Source of the DNA: Actinomyces sp. oral taxon 897
Lineage (GTDB): Bacteria; Actinomycetota; Actinomycetes; Actinomycetales; Actinomycetaceae
DNA: 64,000 bases
Direction: 5' to 3'
NCBI RefSeq assembly: GCF_002999235.1
Contig: NZ_CP027236.1
Location: forward strand, 1,240,001 to 1,304,000
Below the pieces are notes generated by a model that saw only the letters and a list, made by a program, of their open reading frames with translations, did not search any database and was not told where the DNA came from. Of this stretch, positions 19,838-29,896 are shown in pieces. Both the position numbers and the translations under genes were made by a program. The number at the start of each line of letters is the position of its first letter. Position 1 is the stretch's first letter.

Positions 19838-19843
19838 AGCCTA
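19838..19843 (-). promoter_or_regulatory. -10 box TAGGCT of leaderless ilvE
   Basis: Minus-strand TAGGCT, 6 nt from ATG 19831. Confidence 0.6.
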
Positions 19844-19865
19844 CCGCTGAGCCCACCAGGTGAAC

Positions 19866-19891
19866 CCGAGGTTCTCACATGGTGACCTCAC
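19866..19891. promoter_or_regulatory. Candidate BCAA operator upstream of ilvE
   Basis: Core TCAC-ATG-GTGA at 19875-19885, preceded by CCGAGGTT. The same layout, CCGAGGTT then CTCACATCGTGA, occurs upstream of ilvB at 24990-25011. It sits at or just upstream of the ilvE -35 position. The binding protein is unknown. Confidence 0.5.
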
Positions 19892-19947
19892 GGGAGGTGG
19901 CGTCAGGAACCGGCCCCGGTGCCGCCGGGGAGCCTGCCGCCTGGCGC

Positions 19948-21018
19948 TCAGGCGCCCAGCGCCGCCACGACGTCGTCGCCGATCTCGCTGGTGGAGCGGA
20001 CCAGGGGCCGGCCTGCTGCGGCGGCAGCGGCACGGGCGGCCATGTCGGCGCCCACGGCGGCCTCGACCCGGCGGGCGGCACCAGCCTGTCCGATGTGCTC
20101 CAGCAGCATGGCGACGGCGCTGATGGTGGCGGTGGGGTCAGCCAGCCCCTGGCCGGCGATGTCGGGGGCGGAGCCGTGGACGGGCTCGAACATGGAGGGG
20201 AACCGCCCGACCGGGTTGAGGTTGCCGGAGGCCGACAGCCCGATACCGCCGGTGACGGCCCCGGCCTCGTCGGTGAGGATGTCACCGAAGAGGTTGTCGG
20301 TGACAATGACGTCGAACCGGCCCGGGTCGGTGACCAGGTAGATGGTGGCGGCGTCAATGTGGCTGTAGTCCACGCGCACCCCGGGGTAGCCGGCCCCGAC
20401 GGCCTCCACGGTGCGGCGCCACAGGTGCCCGGCATGGACCAGGACGTTGTGCTTGTGGACCAGGGTCAGGTGCCGGGCGGGCCGGGAGGCGGCCAGCTCG
20501 AAGGCGTAGCGCACCACGCGCTCCACCCCGTAGGCGGTGTTGACGCTGACCTCGGTGGCGATCTCGTGGGGGGTGTCGGTGCGTACCGCTCCCCCGTTCC
20601 CGCAGTACAGGCCCTCGGTGCCCTCGCGCACCACCACGAGGTCGATGTCGCCGGGGTCGGCCAGGGGGGTGGGCACCCCCGGGTAGTAGCGGGAGGGGCG
20701 CAGGTTGACGTAGTGGTCCAGGGCGAAGCGCAGGCGCAGGAGCAGGCCGCGCTCCAGCACCCCGGAGGGGACCGAGGGGTCACCCACGGCGCCGAGCAGG
20801 ATGACGTCCTGGGCCTTAATGGCCTCCAGGTCGGCGTCGGTCAGGGTCTCGCCGGTGCGGTGCCAGCGCCGTGCACCCAGGTCGAAGGTGGTGGGCTCCA
20901 CGACGACGTCGGTACCGGCCAGGGCGGCCTGGAGGACCTTGAGGCCCTCGGGCACGACCTCCTGGCCAATCCCGTCCCCGGGGATCACTGCGAGCTTGAC
21001 GGTCTGGTGCTGGGTCAT
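19948..21018 (-). CDS. leuB: 3-isopropylmalate dehydrogenase
   Basis: Third step of leucine synthesis: NAD-dependent oxidation and decarboxylation of 3-isopropylmalate. 356 residues beginning with [40 protein letters not shown], the metal/substrate region [28 protein letters not shown] and [13 protein letters not shown] are all present. ATG 21018 lies 6 nt after a TACCCT box, so it can be transcribed alone; ilvC ends about 540 bp upstream. leuA, leuC and leuD are not in the window. Confidence 0.97.
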   Translation of the reverse strand: MTQHQTVKLAVIPGDGIGQEVVPEGLKVLQAALAGTDVVVEPTTFDLGARRWHRTGETLTDADLEAIKAQDVILLGAVGDPSVPSGVLERGLLLRLRFALDHYVNLRPSRYYPGVPTPLADPGDIDLVVVREGTEGLYCGNGGAVRTDTPHEIATEVSVNTAYGVERVVRYAFELAASRPARHLTLVHKHNVLVHAGHLWRRTVEAVGAGYPGVRVDYSHIDAATIYLVTDPGRFDVIVTDNLFGDILTDEAGAVTGGIGLSASGNLNPVGRFPSMFEPVHGSAPDIAGQGLADPTATISAVAMLLEHIGQAGAARRVEAAVGADMAARAAAAAAGRPLVRSTSEIGDDVVAALGA

Positions 21019-21024
21019 GCCCCC

Positions 21025-21055
21025 AGGGTACGGACACCAGCCAGGATGTGAGACA
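21025..21055 (-). promoter_or_regulatory. leuB leaderless -10 box with BCAA half-operator
   Basis: TACCCT (21030-21025, minus strand) is 6 nt from ATG 21018. At 21045-21055, TGTCTCACATC (minus strand) matches an 11-bp stretch upstream of ilvB and would overlap the -35 position. Confidence 0.5.
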
Positions 21056-21347
21056 CGTAGTCCGCATTCTGGTCAACCGGCTGGCGGTGCGCTCCCGGTT
21101 GGCGGCCGGGCCCGATAGTCATAGTGACAGGATCTCCCGTCAACGACACGAGAAGTTTCTGAAGCGACTCGGCGAGCGGATCGTCAGAGGTCCCCTCACG
21201 AAGCAGGCAGCAGTACCACTCCATCAGCCTCACCCCGACCACTCGCGCAGGCCGTGAAGGAAGTCGGCGATCTCCCCACGCGAGACCGGCCGGACGCCCC
21301 TCCCCTCACGCCAGCCTGAGGAGGTCGAGCATGTCCCCGGTCCTACA
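21056..21347. other. Gene-poor stretch upstream of leuB; two short overlapping ORFs of doubtful status
   Basis: Two minus-strand ORFs abut with a GTGA overlap (stop near 21230, next GTG near 21233), and the second (21015-21233, about 72 codons) ends in an ATGA overlap with leuB. Its third codon positions are clearly less GC-rich than neighbouring genes, the product (starting VRLMEWYCCLLREG) matches nothing I know, and leuB has its own promoter inside it. A decayed gene remnant is possible. Confidence 0.25.
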
Positions 21348-21387
21348 CGTGGGCGTCCTCGGCAGCCAGGTGCCGAGGACGCCCACG
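21348..21387 (-). terminator. 17-bp perfect hairpin downstream of ilvC
   Basis: CGTGGGCGTCCTCGGCA (21348-21364) and its exact complement (21371-21387) enclose a 6-nt loop, 170 bp after the ilvC stop. No T-tract follows. Between it and ilvC (21388-21556) is only GC-rich DNA with repeats of GCCCGGGCC type. Confidence 0.8.
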
Positions 21388-21556
21388 GCGTAGAAACAGG
21401 GACACAGGACCAAGGCAATGGGCGCCGCCCGGGGAGGCGCCGGATCCGTCCGGCCCCCAGCCAGCCCTGTGGGGCCGGGGCCGACCCGAGCCTGCCCGGG
21501 CCCGGTTCGAGCTCGAGCCTGCCCGGGCCCGGGCGCAGCCAGCCCGGGTGCCGGCC

Positions 21557-22597
<1,041 letters not shown>

Positions 22598-23107
22598 TCA
22601 CTTGTCCTTGAGTTGATCGGTGATGGATCGGGGGCCGCGCGTAATAGCCACGGCGCCGGACTGGACGATCTCCTTGACCCCGTAGGGGCGCAGGGCCTCC
22701 AGAAGAGCATTGACCTTCGACTGTGAGCCGACGGTCTCAATGACCACGCTCGTGGGGCACACGTCCACGACGTGGGCGCGGAAGAGGTCGACGATCTGGA
22801 GGACGGAGGTACGGTTGGCGTCGTCCGCGCGGACCTTAATGAGGTAGAGCTCGCGCTCCACGGAGGTCTGGCTGTCCAGCTCGACGATCTTGAGGACGTT
22901 GACCAGCTTGTTGAGCTGCTTGATGACCTGCTCCATGGCCAGGCCCTCGGCGTCGGCGATCACCGTAATACGCGAGATGTCCTCGTGCTCGGTGGGGCCC
23001 ACGGCCAGGGAGTGGATATTGAACCCCCGGCGGGTGAACAGGGCCGAGACGCGCGTCAGCACGCCGGGCTTGTTCTCGACCAGGACGGACAGGGTGTGCT
23101 TGCTCAT
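22598..23107 (-). CDS. ilvN: Acetolactate synthase small (regulatory) subunit
   Basis: ACT-domain subunit that activates the catalytic subunit and confers feedback inhibition by valine. 169 residues. The N-terminal ACT domain starts HTLSVLVENKPGVLTRVSALF with GFNIHSLAVGPTE; the C-terminal half is the ACT_5 domain. ATG 23107 lies 4 nt after the ilvB stop, with AGGAG in the end of ilvB. Confidence 0.98.
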   Translation of the reverse strand: MSKHTLSVLVENKPGVLTRVSALFTRRGFNIHSLAVGPTEHEDISRITVIADAEGLAMEQVIKQLNKLVNVLKIVELDSQTSVERELYLIKVRADDANRTSVLQIVDLFRAHVVDVCPTSVVIETVGSQSKVNALLEALRPYGVKEIVQSGAVAITRGPRSITDQLKDK

Positions 23108-23111
23108 GCCC

Positions 23112-24902
23112 TCACTCCTCTTCCCACACCGGGCTCATGCCCCGCGCGTGCTGGATGTCGTCGTTGGAGACGCCCGCGGCCACCATGGGCCAGACCTGGG
23201 CGTCCGCCGAGCAGATGAAGTCAATGACCACGGGCCTGTCATTGATCGCGTTGGCCTGGGCGATGACGTCGTCCACGTCCTCCAGGCGCTCGCAGCGCAG
23301 CCCCACGGCCCCGTAGGCCTGGGCCATGGTCACGAAGTCCGGCACCCGCTGCGTGCCCGCGCCCGTGTGCAGGTCCGTGTTGGAGTAGCGCTGCCCGTAG
23401 AACAGGGTCTGCCACTGGCGGACCATCCCCAGGGAGGAGTTGTTGATCACGGCCACCTTAATGGGGATCTCGTTCAGGGTGCAGGTGGCCAGCTCCTGGT
23501 TGGTCATCTGGAAGCAGCCGTCGCCGTCAATGAGCCACACCGGGCGCTGCGGCAGGGCCACCTTGGCCCCCATGGCAGCCGGGACGCCATAGCCCATGGT
23601 CCCCGCGCCCGCGCTGGTCAGCCACGAGTGCGGACGGTGGAAGTGCAGGAAGTGCGCCGCCCACATCTGGTGCTGGCCCACCCCGGTGACCCAGACCGTG
23701 TCCTCGGGGGCCGCGCGGTCCAGGTGGGTAATGACCTCCTGGGGCTGGAGGAGGCCGTCGTCGGTGTCCGTCCACTCGGTGGGGTAGGTGGCGCGCACCC
23801 GCTCCACCTCCTGGAGCCAGCCGCTAATGTCCTGGCGCCCCTCGGCGGCCACCTGCTCCCGGAAGGCCCGGATCAGGGCGGGGACGACGTCGGCCAGGTC
23901 ACCGACAATGGGGACGTCTGCGGCGCGGACCTTGGAGATCTCAGCGGGGTCGATGTCCACGTGGACGATGGCGGCCCTCCGCGCGAAGGTGTCCAAGTGC
24001 CCGGTGACGCGGTCGTCGAAGCGGGCGCCGAGACTGACAATGACGTCGGACCGCTGGAGGGCCCCGACGGCGGTGACGGTGCCGTGCATGCCCGGCATGC
24101 CCATATTGAGGGGGTGGTCGGAGGGCAGCACGTCCAGGGCGGTCAGGGTGGTGGTACAGGGCGCGCCAATGAGCTCCACCAGCGCCAGGAGCTCGGCGGG
24201 ATCCACCTGGGCGCGGTTGAGGCCGCCCCCCAGGTAGAGCACCGGGCGCTCGGCGGCCGCCAGGACCTCGGCGGCCTGGGCCAGGCGCCGCGCGTTGGGG
24301 CGGCCGGGCAGGTGGTAGCCGGGGAGGTCGACCTCTGGCAGGCCGCGGTAGGTGGTGGTACCGACCTGCGCGTCCTTGGTGACGTCCACCAGCACCGGCC
24401 CGGGCCGCCCGGTGGAGGCGATGTAGAAGGCCTCGGTCACCGCCTGGGCGACGTCGTCGGGGGAGGTGACCAGGAAGGAGTGCTTGACGAAGGGCATGGT
24501 CGCCCCGACGATGTCCGCCTCCTGGAAGGCGTCGGTCCCGATGGCGCGGGCCCCGACCTGCCCGGTGACGGCCAGCATGGGCACGGAGTCCATGTGGGCG
24601 TCCCCGATGGCGGTGATCAGGTTGGTGGCGCCGGGGCCGGAGGTGGCCACGCACACGCCCGGGCGTCCGGTCACCATGGCGTAGCCCTCGGCCGCGTGAC
24701 CGGCCCCCTGCTCGTGGCGGACCAGGACGTGGCGGATGCGCGTAGAGGCCAGGAGGGGGTCGTAGAAGGGGAGGATGGCGCCTCCGGGCATACCGAAGAT
24801 GTCCGTGACCCCCAGGTCCTCCAGGACGCGCACGAGCGCCTGGGCCCCTGTCATCTCCTGGCTGGGTGCTGCGGGAGCGTGGTGGTCGGTGCGCTGACCC
24901 AT
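23112..24902 (-). CDS. ilvB: Acetolactate synthase large subunit
   Basis: ThDP-dependent catalytic subunit condensing pyruvate with pyruvate or 2-oxobutyrate. 596 residues. The catalytic glutamate is in RHEQGAGHAAEGYA; RPGVCVATSGPGATNL, the FAD-binding central domain and the ThDP motif GDGCFQMTNQELAT with NNSSLGMVRQWQ are present. First gene of ilvBNC. The leader is too short for a peptide attenuator if the predicted promoter at 24954-24982 is right. Confidence 0.98.
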   Translation of the reverse strand: MGQRTDHHAPAAPSQEMTGAQALVRVLEDLGVTDIFGMPGGAILPFYDPLLASTRIRHVLVRHEQGAGHAAEGYAMVTGRPGVCVATSGPGATNLITAIGDAHMDSVPMLAVTGQVGARAIGTDAFQEADIVGATMPFVKHSFLVTSPDDVAQAVTEAFYIASTGRPGPVLVDVTKDAQVGTTTYRGLPEVDLPGYHLPGRPNARRLAQAAEVLAAAERPVLYLGGGLNRAQVDPAELLALVELIGAPCTTTLTALDVLPSDHPLNMGMPGMHGTVTAVGALQRSDVIVSLGARFDDRVTGHLDTFARRAAIVHVDIDPAEISKVRAADVPIVGDLADVVPALIRAFREQVAAEGRQDISGWLQEVERVRATYPTEWTDTDDGLLQPQEVITHLDRAAPEDTVWVTGVGQHQMWAAHFLHFHRPHSWLTSAGAGTMGYGVPAAMGAKVALPQRPVWLIDGDGCFQMTNQELATCTLNEIPIKVAVINNSSLGMVRQWQTLFYGQRYSNTDLHTGAGTQRVPDFVTMAQAYGAVGLRCERLEDVDDVIAQANAINDRPVVIDFICSADAQVWPMVAAGVSNDDIQHARGMSPVWEEE

Positions 24903-24953
24903 GGTCGCCCTCCTGTGCGGACTCGGTGACGTCGGCCGGGCGCCGACCGCCCC

Positions 24954-24982
24954 ACCGTAGGACAGGGACCGTCAGGAGTCAC
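24954..24982 (-). promoter_or_regulatory. Predicted ilvBNC promoter
   Basis: Minus-strand GTGACT (24982-24977) and TACGGT (24959-24954) with a 17-bp spacer; predicted start near 24947, about 45 nt before ilvB. Together with the operator at 24990-25016 this fills the near half of the 325-bp gap to the divergent transporter; the rest (25017-25227) shows no gene. Confidence 0.5.
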
Positions 24983-24989
24983 CCCGGAA

Positions 24990-25016
24990 CCGAGGTTGTC
25001 TCACATCGTGAGACCA
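24990..25016. promoter_or_regulatory. Palindromic operator upstream of ilvBNC
   Basis: GTCTCAC (24998-25004), ATC, GTGAGAC (25008-25014): a perfect 7-bp inverted repeat with a 3-bp centre, about 16 bp upstream of the predicted -35. A related site precedes ilvE and a half-site precedes leuB. Confidence 0.6.
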
Positions 25017-25227
25017 CGAGAGTGCCGGGAGGGACGAACGGCCCCGCTCGCGCCCCTCTGGGCCGCCGCGCGAGGCGCCCGCGCTGGCCGCGGTGCCCCG
25101 GCCCTGGGGGCGCACGCAGTACCCCGTCTGGAGACGCACCGGGACCCTGTGACACAATGCCAGGCTCCAGCACACTGGTACGTGTGCTGCCCAGCGTCGT
25201 GCAGTCACCCGGAAGGCAGTCCTCGTC

Positions 25228-26868
25228 TTGTTGGTCACCAACCTCCTCGCCCACCTGGCCAAGAACCCCGTCCTCGTCCTCTTCCTCCTGGTCGGCACGG
25301 GTATGCTCGTGGGTCACGTCAAGGCCAGGGGGGTCAGCCTGGGCGCGGCCGCCGTCCTCTTCCTGGGCATTGCGCTGGCCGCCTGGGGCGCGGCCTGGGA
25401 CGTCCCCGACACGGGCAGGCCCACCTTCATCACCATCCCCCCGGAGATCGGCACCTTCGGCCTGGCCCTGTTCACCTTCGCCATCGGGGTCCAGTCCGGC
25501 CCCAACTTCTTCCACGTCATCCGCAACGCCGCAGGTCCCCTGGTCATCATGCTGACCATCCTCGTGGCCGCCGCCGGGGCCGCCCTGGGGGTCGGGCACG
25601 CCCTGGGCATGGACCCCACGCTCATTGCCGGGACCTTCGCGGGCGCCGTCACCAACACCCCGGCCCTGGCCGCCGCGGGCAACGCCGCCACGGCCGCGGG
25701 CAACCCCGAGGGGGCTGGCATCGCCACCGTGGGCTACGCCGTCGCCTACCTCTACGGGGTGGTCGGCATGCTGTTCTTCTGCCTGCTGGCGCTGCGCTAC
25801 CGGCGTACCGACCACGACACCCCCTCGCCCGTGATCAACCGCACCATCCGCGTGGAGCGGCGCGACAGCCCCCGTATCGAGGACATCCTGGAGGTCATCC
25901 CCGGGGAGCTGAAGTTCTCCCGCCTACGTCGCGGGGAGACCGGGCCCATTACCCGGCCCACCCCCAAGGACCACGTCTACGCGGGCGACCTGGTCACCGT
26001 CGTCGGCACCAAGGACGCCGTCAACCAGGTCATCAGGGACCTGGGGCACGGCTCCTCCCACTCCCTGATCGAGGACCGCAAGTACCTCGACTTCCGCCGC
26101 ATCACGGTCTCCGACCCCAAGGTCGCCGGGCGCACCGTGGGGGAGCTCGCCATGGACGCCAGCTACGGGGCCACCATCTCCCGGGTACGCCGCGGTGACG
26201 TGGACATGGTGGGCACCCCGGACCTGGTCCTCCAGCTCGGCGACCGGGTGCGCGTCGTCGCCCCCACCGGGCGGATGGCGGAGATCACCAGGTTCTTCGG
26301 CGACTCCGCCCGGGGCCTGTCCTCCATTAACCCGGTGGCCATGGGGCTGGGGATGGCACTGGGCATTATTATCGGCGAGTGGGAGTTCCTCACCCCCACC
26401 GGGGCGACCTTCTCCATCGGCTCGGCCGCGGGCACGCTGATCGTGGGCCTCGTCTTCGGCAAGATCGGGCGCATTGGGAGCTTCGTGACGGCCCTGCCGT
26501 TCACCGCCACCGCCGTGCTCAGCGAGTTCGGGCTCCTGGTGTTCCTGGCCCAGGCCGGCACCAAGGCCGGCAGCCAGATCGAGAGCGCCTTCGCCGGCGA
26601 CGACTGGTGGAAGATCCTCCTGACCGGGTTCGTCGTCACCACCATGGTGGGCCTGAGCCTGTACGTCACCATGCGCTGGGTGGTGGGGATGGGCGGCACA
26701 CGCCTGTCCGGGCTCCTGGGAGGCGTCCAGACCCAGCCGGCCATCCTGGCCTTCGCCAACGAGCGCACCGGCTCCGACCCGCGCGTGGCCCTGGGCTACG
26801 CCATGGTCTACCCGGTGGCCATGGTCGCCAAGATCTTTATCGCCCAGATCCTGGGCGGCCTGGCGTAG
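25228..26868 (+). CDS. AspT/YidE-type transporter with two RCK_C domains
   Basis: 546-residue membrane protein with about ten helices in two inverted blocks (about 1-190 and 360-546) separated by two TrkA_C/RCK_C domains (about 205-275 and 285-355, each ending in a DLVTVVG or DRVRVVAP strand). This is the aspartate-alanine exchanger family layout; FAIGVQSGPNFF and GAVTNTPALAAA are typical. Start is TTG 25228 (or TTG 25231), with GGAAGG about 11 nt upstream; I see no in-frame ATG or GTG near it. Divergent from ilvBNC. Substrate is not readable; an amino acid or carboxylate is likely. Confidence 0.85.
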   Translation: MLVTNLLAHLAKNPVLVLFLLVGTGMLVGHVKARGVSLGAAAVLFLGIALAAWGAAWDVPDTGRPTFITIPPEIGTFGLALFTFAIGVQSGPNFFHVIRNAAGPLVIMLTILVAAAGAALGVGHALGMDPTLIAGTFAGAVTNTPALAAAGNAATAAGNPEGAGIATVGYAVAYLYGVVGMLFFCLLALRYRRTDHDTPSPVINRTIRVERRDSPRIEDILEVIPGELKFSRLRRGETGPITRPTPKDHVYAGDLVTVVGTKDAVNQVIRDLGHGSSHSLIEDRKYLDFRRITVSDPKVAGRTVGELAMDASYGATISRVRRGDVDMVGTPDLVLQLGDRVRVVAPTGRMAEITRFFGDSARGLSSINPVAMGLGMALGIIIGEWEFLTPTGATFSIGSAAGTLIVGLVFGKIGRIGSFVTALPFTATAVLSEFGLLVFLAQAGTKAGSQIESAFAGDDWWKILLTGFVVTTMVGLSLYVTMRWVVGMGGTRLSGLLGGVQTQPAILAFANERTGSDPRVALGYAMVYPVAMVAKIFIAQILGGLA

Positions 26869-27042
26869 GCGGTGCAGGCGGCGCCCACCACCCCGTAGCC
26901 CGGGCCGCTCCCGGGCACGCCCGCCGCCGGGCACTTGCTTATTCCCAGGGCGCGGGGCGGCTTGCCCGCTTCCGGGCACGCCTGCCGCCAGCCCCGCCCG
27001 GTCCCGACCGGCGTCCCCGGTCCCGCCGCGGCGGGGTAGCAC

Positions 27043-28566
27043 TCACGCGGTCTCGACGTCGTCCTCGGCCCACTCCACGTCCACCAGCTCCTTGGGGGTG
27101 ACGTCGTGGCGCCAGTTGCGGTCGGTGATAATGCGGGCCAGGGCCAGTCCCATACCAATAGCCGTAATGACGAAGAACACCTCCACAATGCTGGCCGCGG
27201 CCTCCCGCAGGGCGACGCCGACGTCGTCGCCGTACACGCCGTAGTCATTGAGCGCGGAGAGGGCCCGGTAGAAGGGCACGCCCGGGATCATAATGACGAC
27301 GGCCGGCACGGACAGGGCCACCCGCGACAGGCTCGCCCGGGAGACGAAGAGCTGGGCCATGAGGCCGATGACGACGGCGGCCAGACCCACGGCGAGCTGC
27401 CAGGGCACGTGGCACTCGGTCACCAGGAGGATGCGTCCGGTGTTGGCGGCCGCGCCCACCACCGCCGCCAGCGCCGCCGCCCGCGCCCCGGCGTTGAACA
27501 GCATGGCGAACCCGTAGGCGGCGATAAAGGAGCACAGGGCGCGCAGCACGTAGAGGACCACGCCCTCGTCGGGGTAGGCCGAGGACACCGTCACCAGGTC
27601 CCAGGAGAAGATGAAGCTGACCGTCCACACCGCCACCCCGGCCGCGGCCATGACCAGCATGACGTAGGCGGAGCGGGATATGGCGCTGGAGAAGTCCTGG
27701 CGCATCATGTCCAGCATGGCGGTGACCATGGGGAACCCGGGGATGAGGAACAGGATCGCCGAGACCAGGCCGCCCTGGTGCGTGCTCGCGATCAGCTCGC
27801 TGGCCGCCAGGCCCGAGACGATCGACATGTACAGGCCCGAGGCGACCAGGCCGCACACCAGCCAGGTGAAGAAGTGCTGGAAGTGGCGCACCAGCATGTA
27901 GCGGCGCACCGCCTGCCCCAGGCAGGCGGCCACGAGCACGGCCAGGCACTCCACCCAGCCGCCGTGGTTGAGGAAGCAGAACCCCGCGCAGGCCACCCCG
28001 GAGGCCAGGGCGTTGGTCAGCGGCCCGTAGAGGCCGCGCATGGCCGACACCCGGTCGAGCTCGGCGTCGAGCTCCTCCACCCGCTCGTGGTGGCGCAGGT
28101 CGTGCACAATGCGGCGCAGGGCCTCCAGGCGGTCCACGTTGACCCCCACCAGGCGCACCTCGGCGGCCTCCGTGCGGAAGCGGTCCCCCACGTAGGAGGA
28201 GGTGACGATCTCGGTCATGGTGACCGTGGCCGTGTGGCGGTCCAGGCCGACGGCGGCGGCGGCCCGGGCCATGGAGGACTTGACCCGGTAGGAGCCGGCC
28301 CCCGCGGCGAGCATGAGGCGTCCCAGGCGCAGCACGACGGCGGACTGGCGCATGAGCCGATCGGCGTCGAGCTGGTGGTCGGCCGCGCTGCCCTCAGGGC
28401 CGGTGGCCCGCGGGCCGGGGACGGCGGCGTCGGTCGTGCCCTCAGGGGGAGGTGTGATCGTTGGGTCGCTCGGGTTCGGGAGTGATGCGTTCACGGGCTT
28501 ATGGTGCCCCCGGTCAGGGCTGGCCCGACGGGTCCGAGGGCCCGCACCCGGTGCGAATCGGGACAC
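27043..28566 (-). CDS. thrE: Threonine/serine exporter, ThrE family
   Basis: 507-residue inner-membrane exporter fusing the two ThrE (DUF1212 and DUF3815) halves. An N-terminal cytoplasmic domain (about 80-190) carries GAGSYRVKSSMARAA-type sequence and TMTEIVTSSY; about ten membrane helices follow. GTG 28566 gives the full open frame, but GTG 28494 (NASLPNPS) is also plausible because the first 24 residues are unconserved; neither has a good ribosome binding site. It converges with the AspT-type gene across 174 bp of GC-rich DNA. Confidence 0.87.
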   Translation of the reverse strand: MSRFAPGAGPRTRRASPDRGHHKPVNASLPNPSDPTITPPPEGTTDAAVPGPRATGPEGSAADHQLDADRLMRQSAVVLRLGRLMLAAGAGSYRVKSSMARAAAAVGLDRHTATVTMTEIVTSSYVGDRFRTEAAEVRLVGVNVDRLEALRRIVHDLRHHERVEELDAELDRVSAMRGLYGPLTNALASGVACAGFCFLNHGGWVECLAVLVAACLGQAVRRYMLVRHFQHFFTWLVCGLVASGLYMSIVSGLAASELIASTHQGGLVSAILFLIPGFPMVTAMLDMMRQDFSSAISRSAYVMLVMAAAGVAVWTVSFIFSWDLVTVSSAYPDEGVVLYVLRALCSFIAAYGFAMLFNAGARAAALAAVVGAAANTGRILLVTECHVPWQLAVGLAAVVIGLMAQLFVSRASLSRVALSVPAVVIMIPGVPFYRALSALNDYGVYGDDVGVALREAAASIVEVFFVITAIGMGLALARIITDRNWRHDVTPKELVDVEWAEDDVETA

Positions 28567-28761
28567 GGTGCCACACGCCCGGCTACGGACCGGGTCGGCC
28601 GTGAGCGCGCCCCTGAGCGTAGGTGAGGACGCCGCCCACCCGGCTACGGACCCGGTGCCTGGCGGCCTTCCGGGTGGCCGTGGGCTGCGCGGTCGGGGCC
28701 GCCCGTGGCGGGCGGGGCCGGACGGACTCTCCCGTGGCGGGCGGGGCCGGGCAGGCCCGGG

Positions 28762-28783
28762 CCTGACCCCCTCTTGGGTCAGG
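28762..28783 (-). terminator. Hairpin after carbamate kinase gene
   Basis: CCTGACCC / GGGTCAGG stem of 8 bp with 6-nt loop, starting 4 nt past the arcC stop. No T-tract. The remaining gap to thrE contains a near-perfect direct repeat of CCCGTGGCGGGCGGGGCCGG. Confidence 0.6.
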
Positions 28784-28787
28784 GCCT

Positions 28788-29714
28788 TTACGACAGGGCC
28801 GGACCGGGGCCCAGGCGGACCTGGGTACCTGCCCGACCGGCCACAAGATCCTCGGCCTGCCCCAGGCTGCCAATGACGGCACGCCCGCCGGTGGCCTCCA
28901 CGAAGGACGCGGCCGCCTCCGCCTTGGGCCCCATGGAGCCCGCAGGCAGCCCCAGGTCACGCAGCCCGGCCGGGGTGACGGCGTCCAGCAGCCGGGCCTC
29001 GGGCGTGCCGTACCCCACCACCACGCCCGGGACGTCGGTGAGGATGACAAGCAGGTCCGCCCCGATCTGGCGGGCCAGGACGGCTGAGGCCAGGTCCTTG
29101 TCCACCACGGCCTCCACCCCCTCGTGGGTGCCGTCGGGCCAGGCCCGCACCGGGACCCCGCCACCGCCGGTGCACACGACCACCGCCCCGGCGTCGAGCA
29201 GGGTACGCACGCTCCCCGCCTCCAGGACCTGGCGGGGCGCCGGGGAGGGCACCACCCGACGCCAGTGCCGCCCGTCACGGGCCATGGACCAGGCGCGCTC
29301 CGAGGCCAGGTGCTGGGCGTCGTACTCGGTGAGCACGGCGCCCACGAACTTGGTGGGGCGGCTCATGGCCGGGTCGTCGGCGTCCACGAGGACCCGTGTC
29401 AGCAGGCCCGCCACCTGACGCCCGGGCAGGGCGTCCGCCAGGGCCTGGAGGATCCAGAAGCCGATCATGCCCTGCGTCTGGGCCACCAGGGTGTCCAGCG
29501 GGTAGGCGTCGGCAGGCACCTGCGCCGAGGCTGTGGCCGCCGCGAGCAGCCCCACCTGGGGGCCGTTGCCGTGGGTGAGCACCAGCTCGTGCTCCTGGGC
29601 CAGGGGGATCAGGGAGGCGACGGCAAGACGCACCTTGGCCACCTGGATGGCGGTGTCTGGGGTGGCGCCGCGGGGCAGGAGGGCGTTTCCACCCAGGGCG
29701 ATGACGATGCGCAC
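28788..29714 (-). CDS. arcC: Carbamate kinase
   Basis: Transfers phosphate between carbamoyl phosphate and ADP, yielding ATP, CO2 and ammonia in arginine deiminase or purine/allantoin catabolism. GTG 29714 has GAAGGA 6 nt upstream and begins the conserved [15 protein letters not shown]; the upstream extension is unconserved. 308 residues with [30 protein letters not shown] and [13 protein letters not shown] motifs. No arginine deiminase or carbamoyltransferase gene is nearby, so its pathway is unclear. Confidence 0.95.
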   Translation of the reverse strand: MRIVIALGGNALLPRGATPDTAIQVAKVRLAVASLIPLAQEHELVLTHGNGPQVGLLAAATASAQVPADAYPLDTLVAQTQGMIGFWILQALADALPGRQVAGLLTRVLVDADDPAMSRPTKFVGAVLTEYDAQHLASERAWSMARDGRHWRRVVPSPAPRQVLEAGSVRTLLDAGAVVVCTGGGGVPVRAWPDGTHEGVEAVVDKDLASAVLARQIGADLLVILTDVPGVVVGYGTPEARLLDAVTPAGLRDLGLPAGSMGPKAEAAASFVEATGGRAVIGSLGQAEDLVAGRAGTQVRLGPGPALS

Positions 29715-29788
29715 GGGATTCCTTCGGTCGGGCCCTGAGGGGCTAGGGCACAAGACACGAGAATAGCCCGCACCTGGACGCCTGCGGA

Positions 29789-29821
29789 CCACGGCCCGAC
29801 CACAACCCGACCACGGCCCGA
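29789..29821. repeat. 11-bp tandem repeat x3
   Basis: Three tandem copies of CCAC(GG/AA)CCCGA between arcC and exonuclease III genes. Confidence 0.75.
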
Positions 29822-29896
29822 CCCTCCCGCGGGACGCAGGCCGGGGCGCGCACCAGGTGTGGCCCCGCCCCTCTCCCGCACGCCACTGAGCGGTCT

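Noticed and set aside
21015..21242. Small gene translationally coupled to leuB (ATGA overlap)
   Set aside because: Codon use is unlike the neighbours, there is no recognisable product, and leuB has its own leaderless promoter box within it. Kept only as a possible remnant.
22890..24929. Plus-strand open frame of 679 codons over ilvB and ilvN
   Set aside because: Shadow of ilvB/ilvN, compositionally biased, no recognisable motif.
24903..24950. Leader-peptide attenuator for ilvBNC
   Set aside because: The predicted leader of about 45 nt has no run of Leu/Ile/Val codons or competing hairpins.
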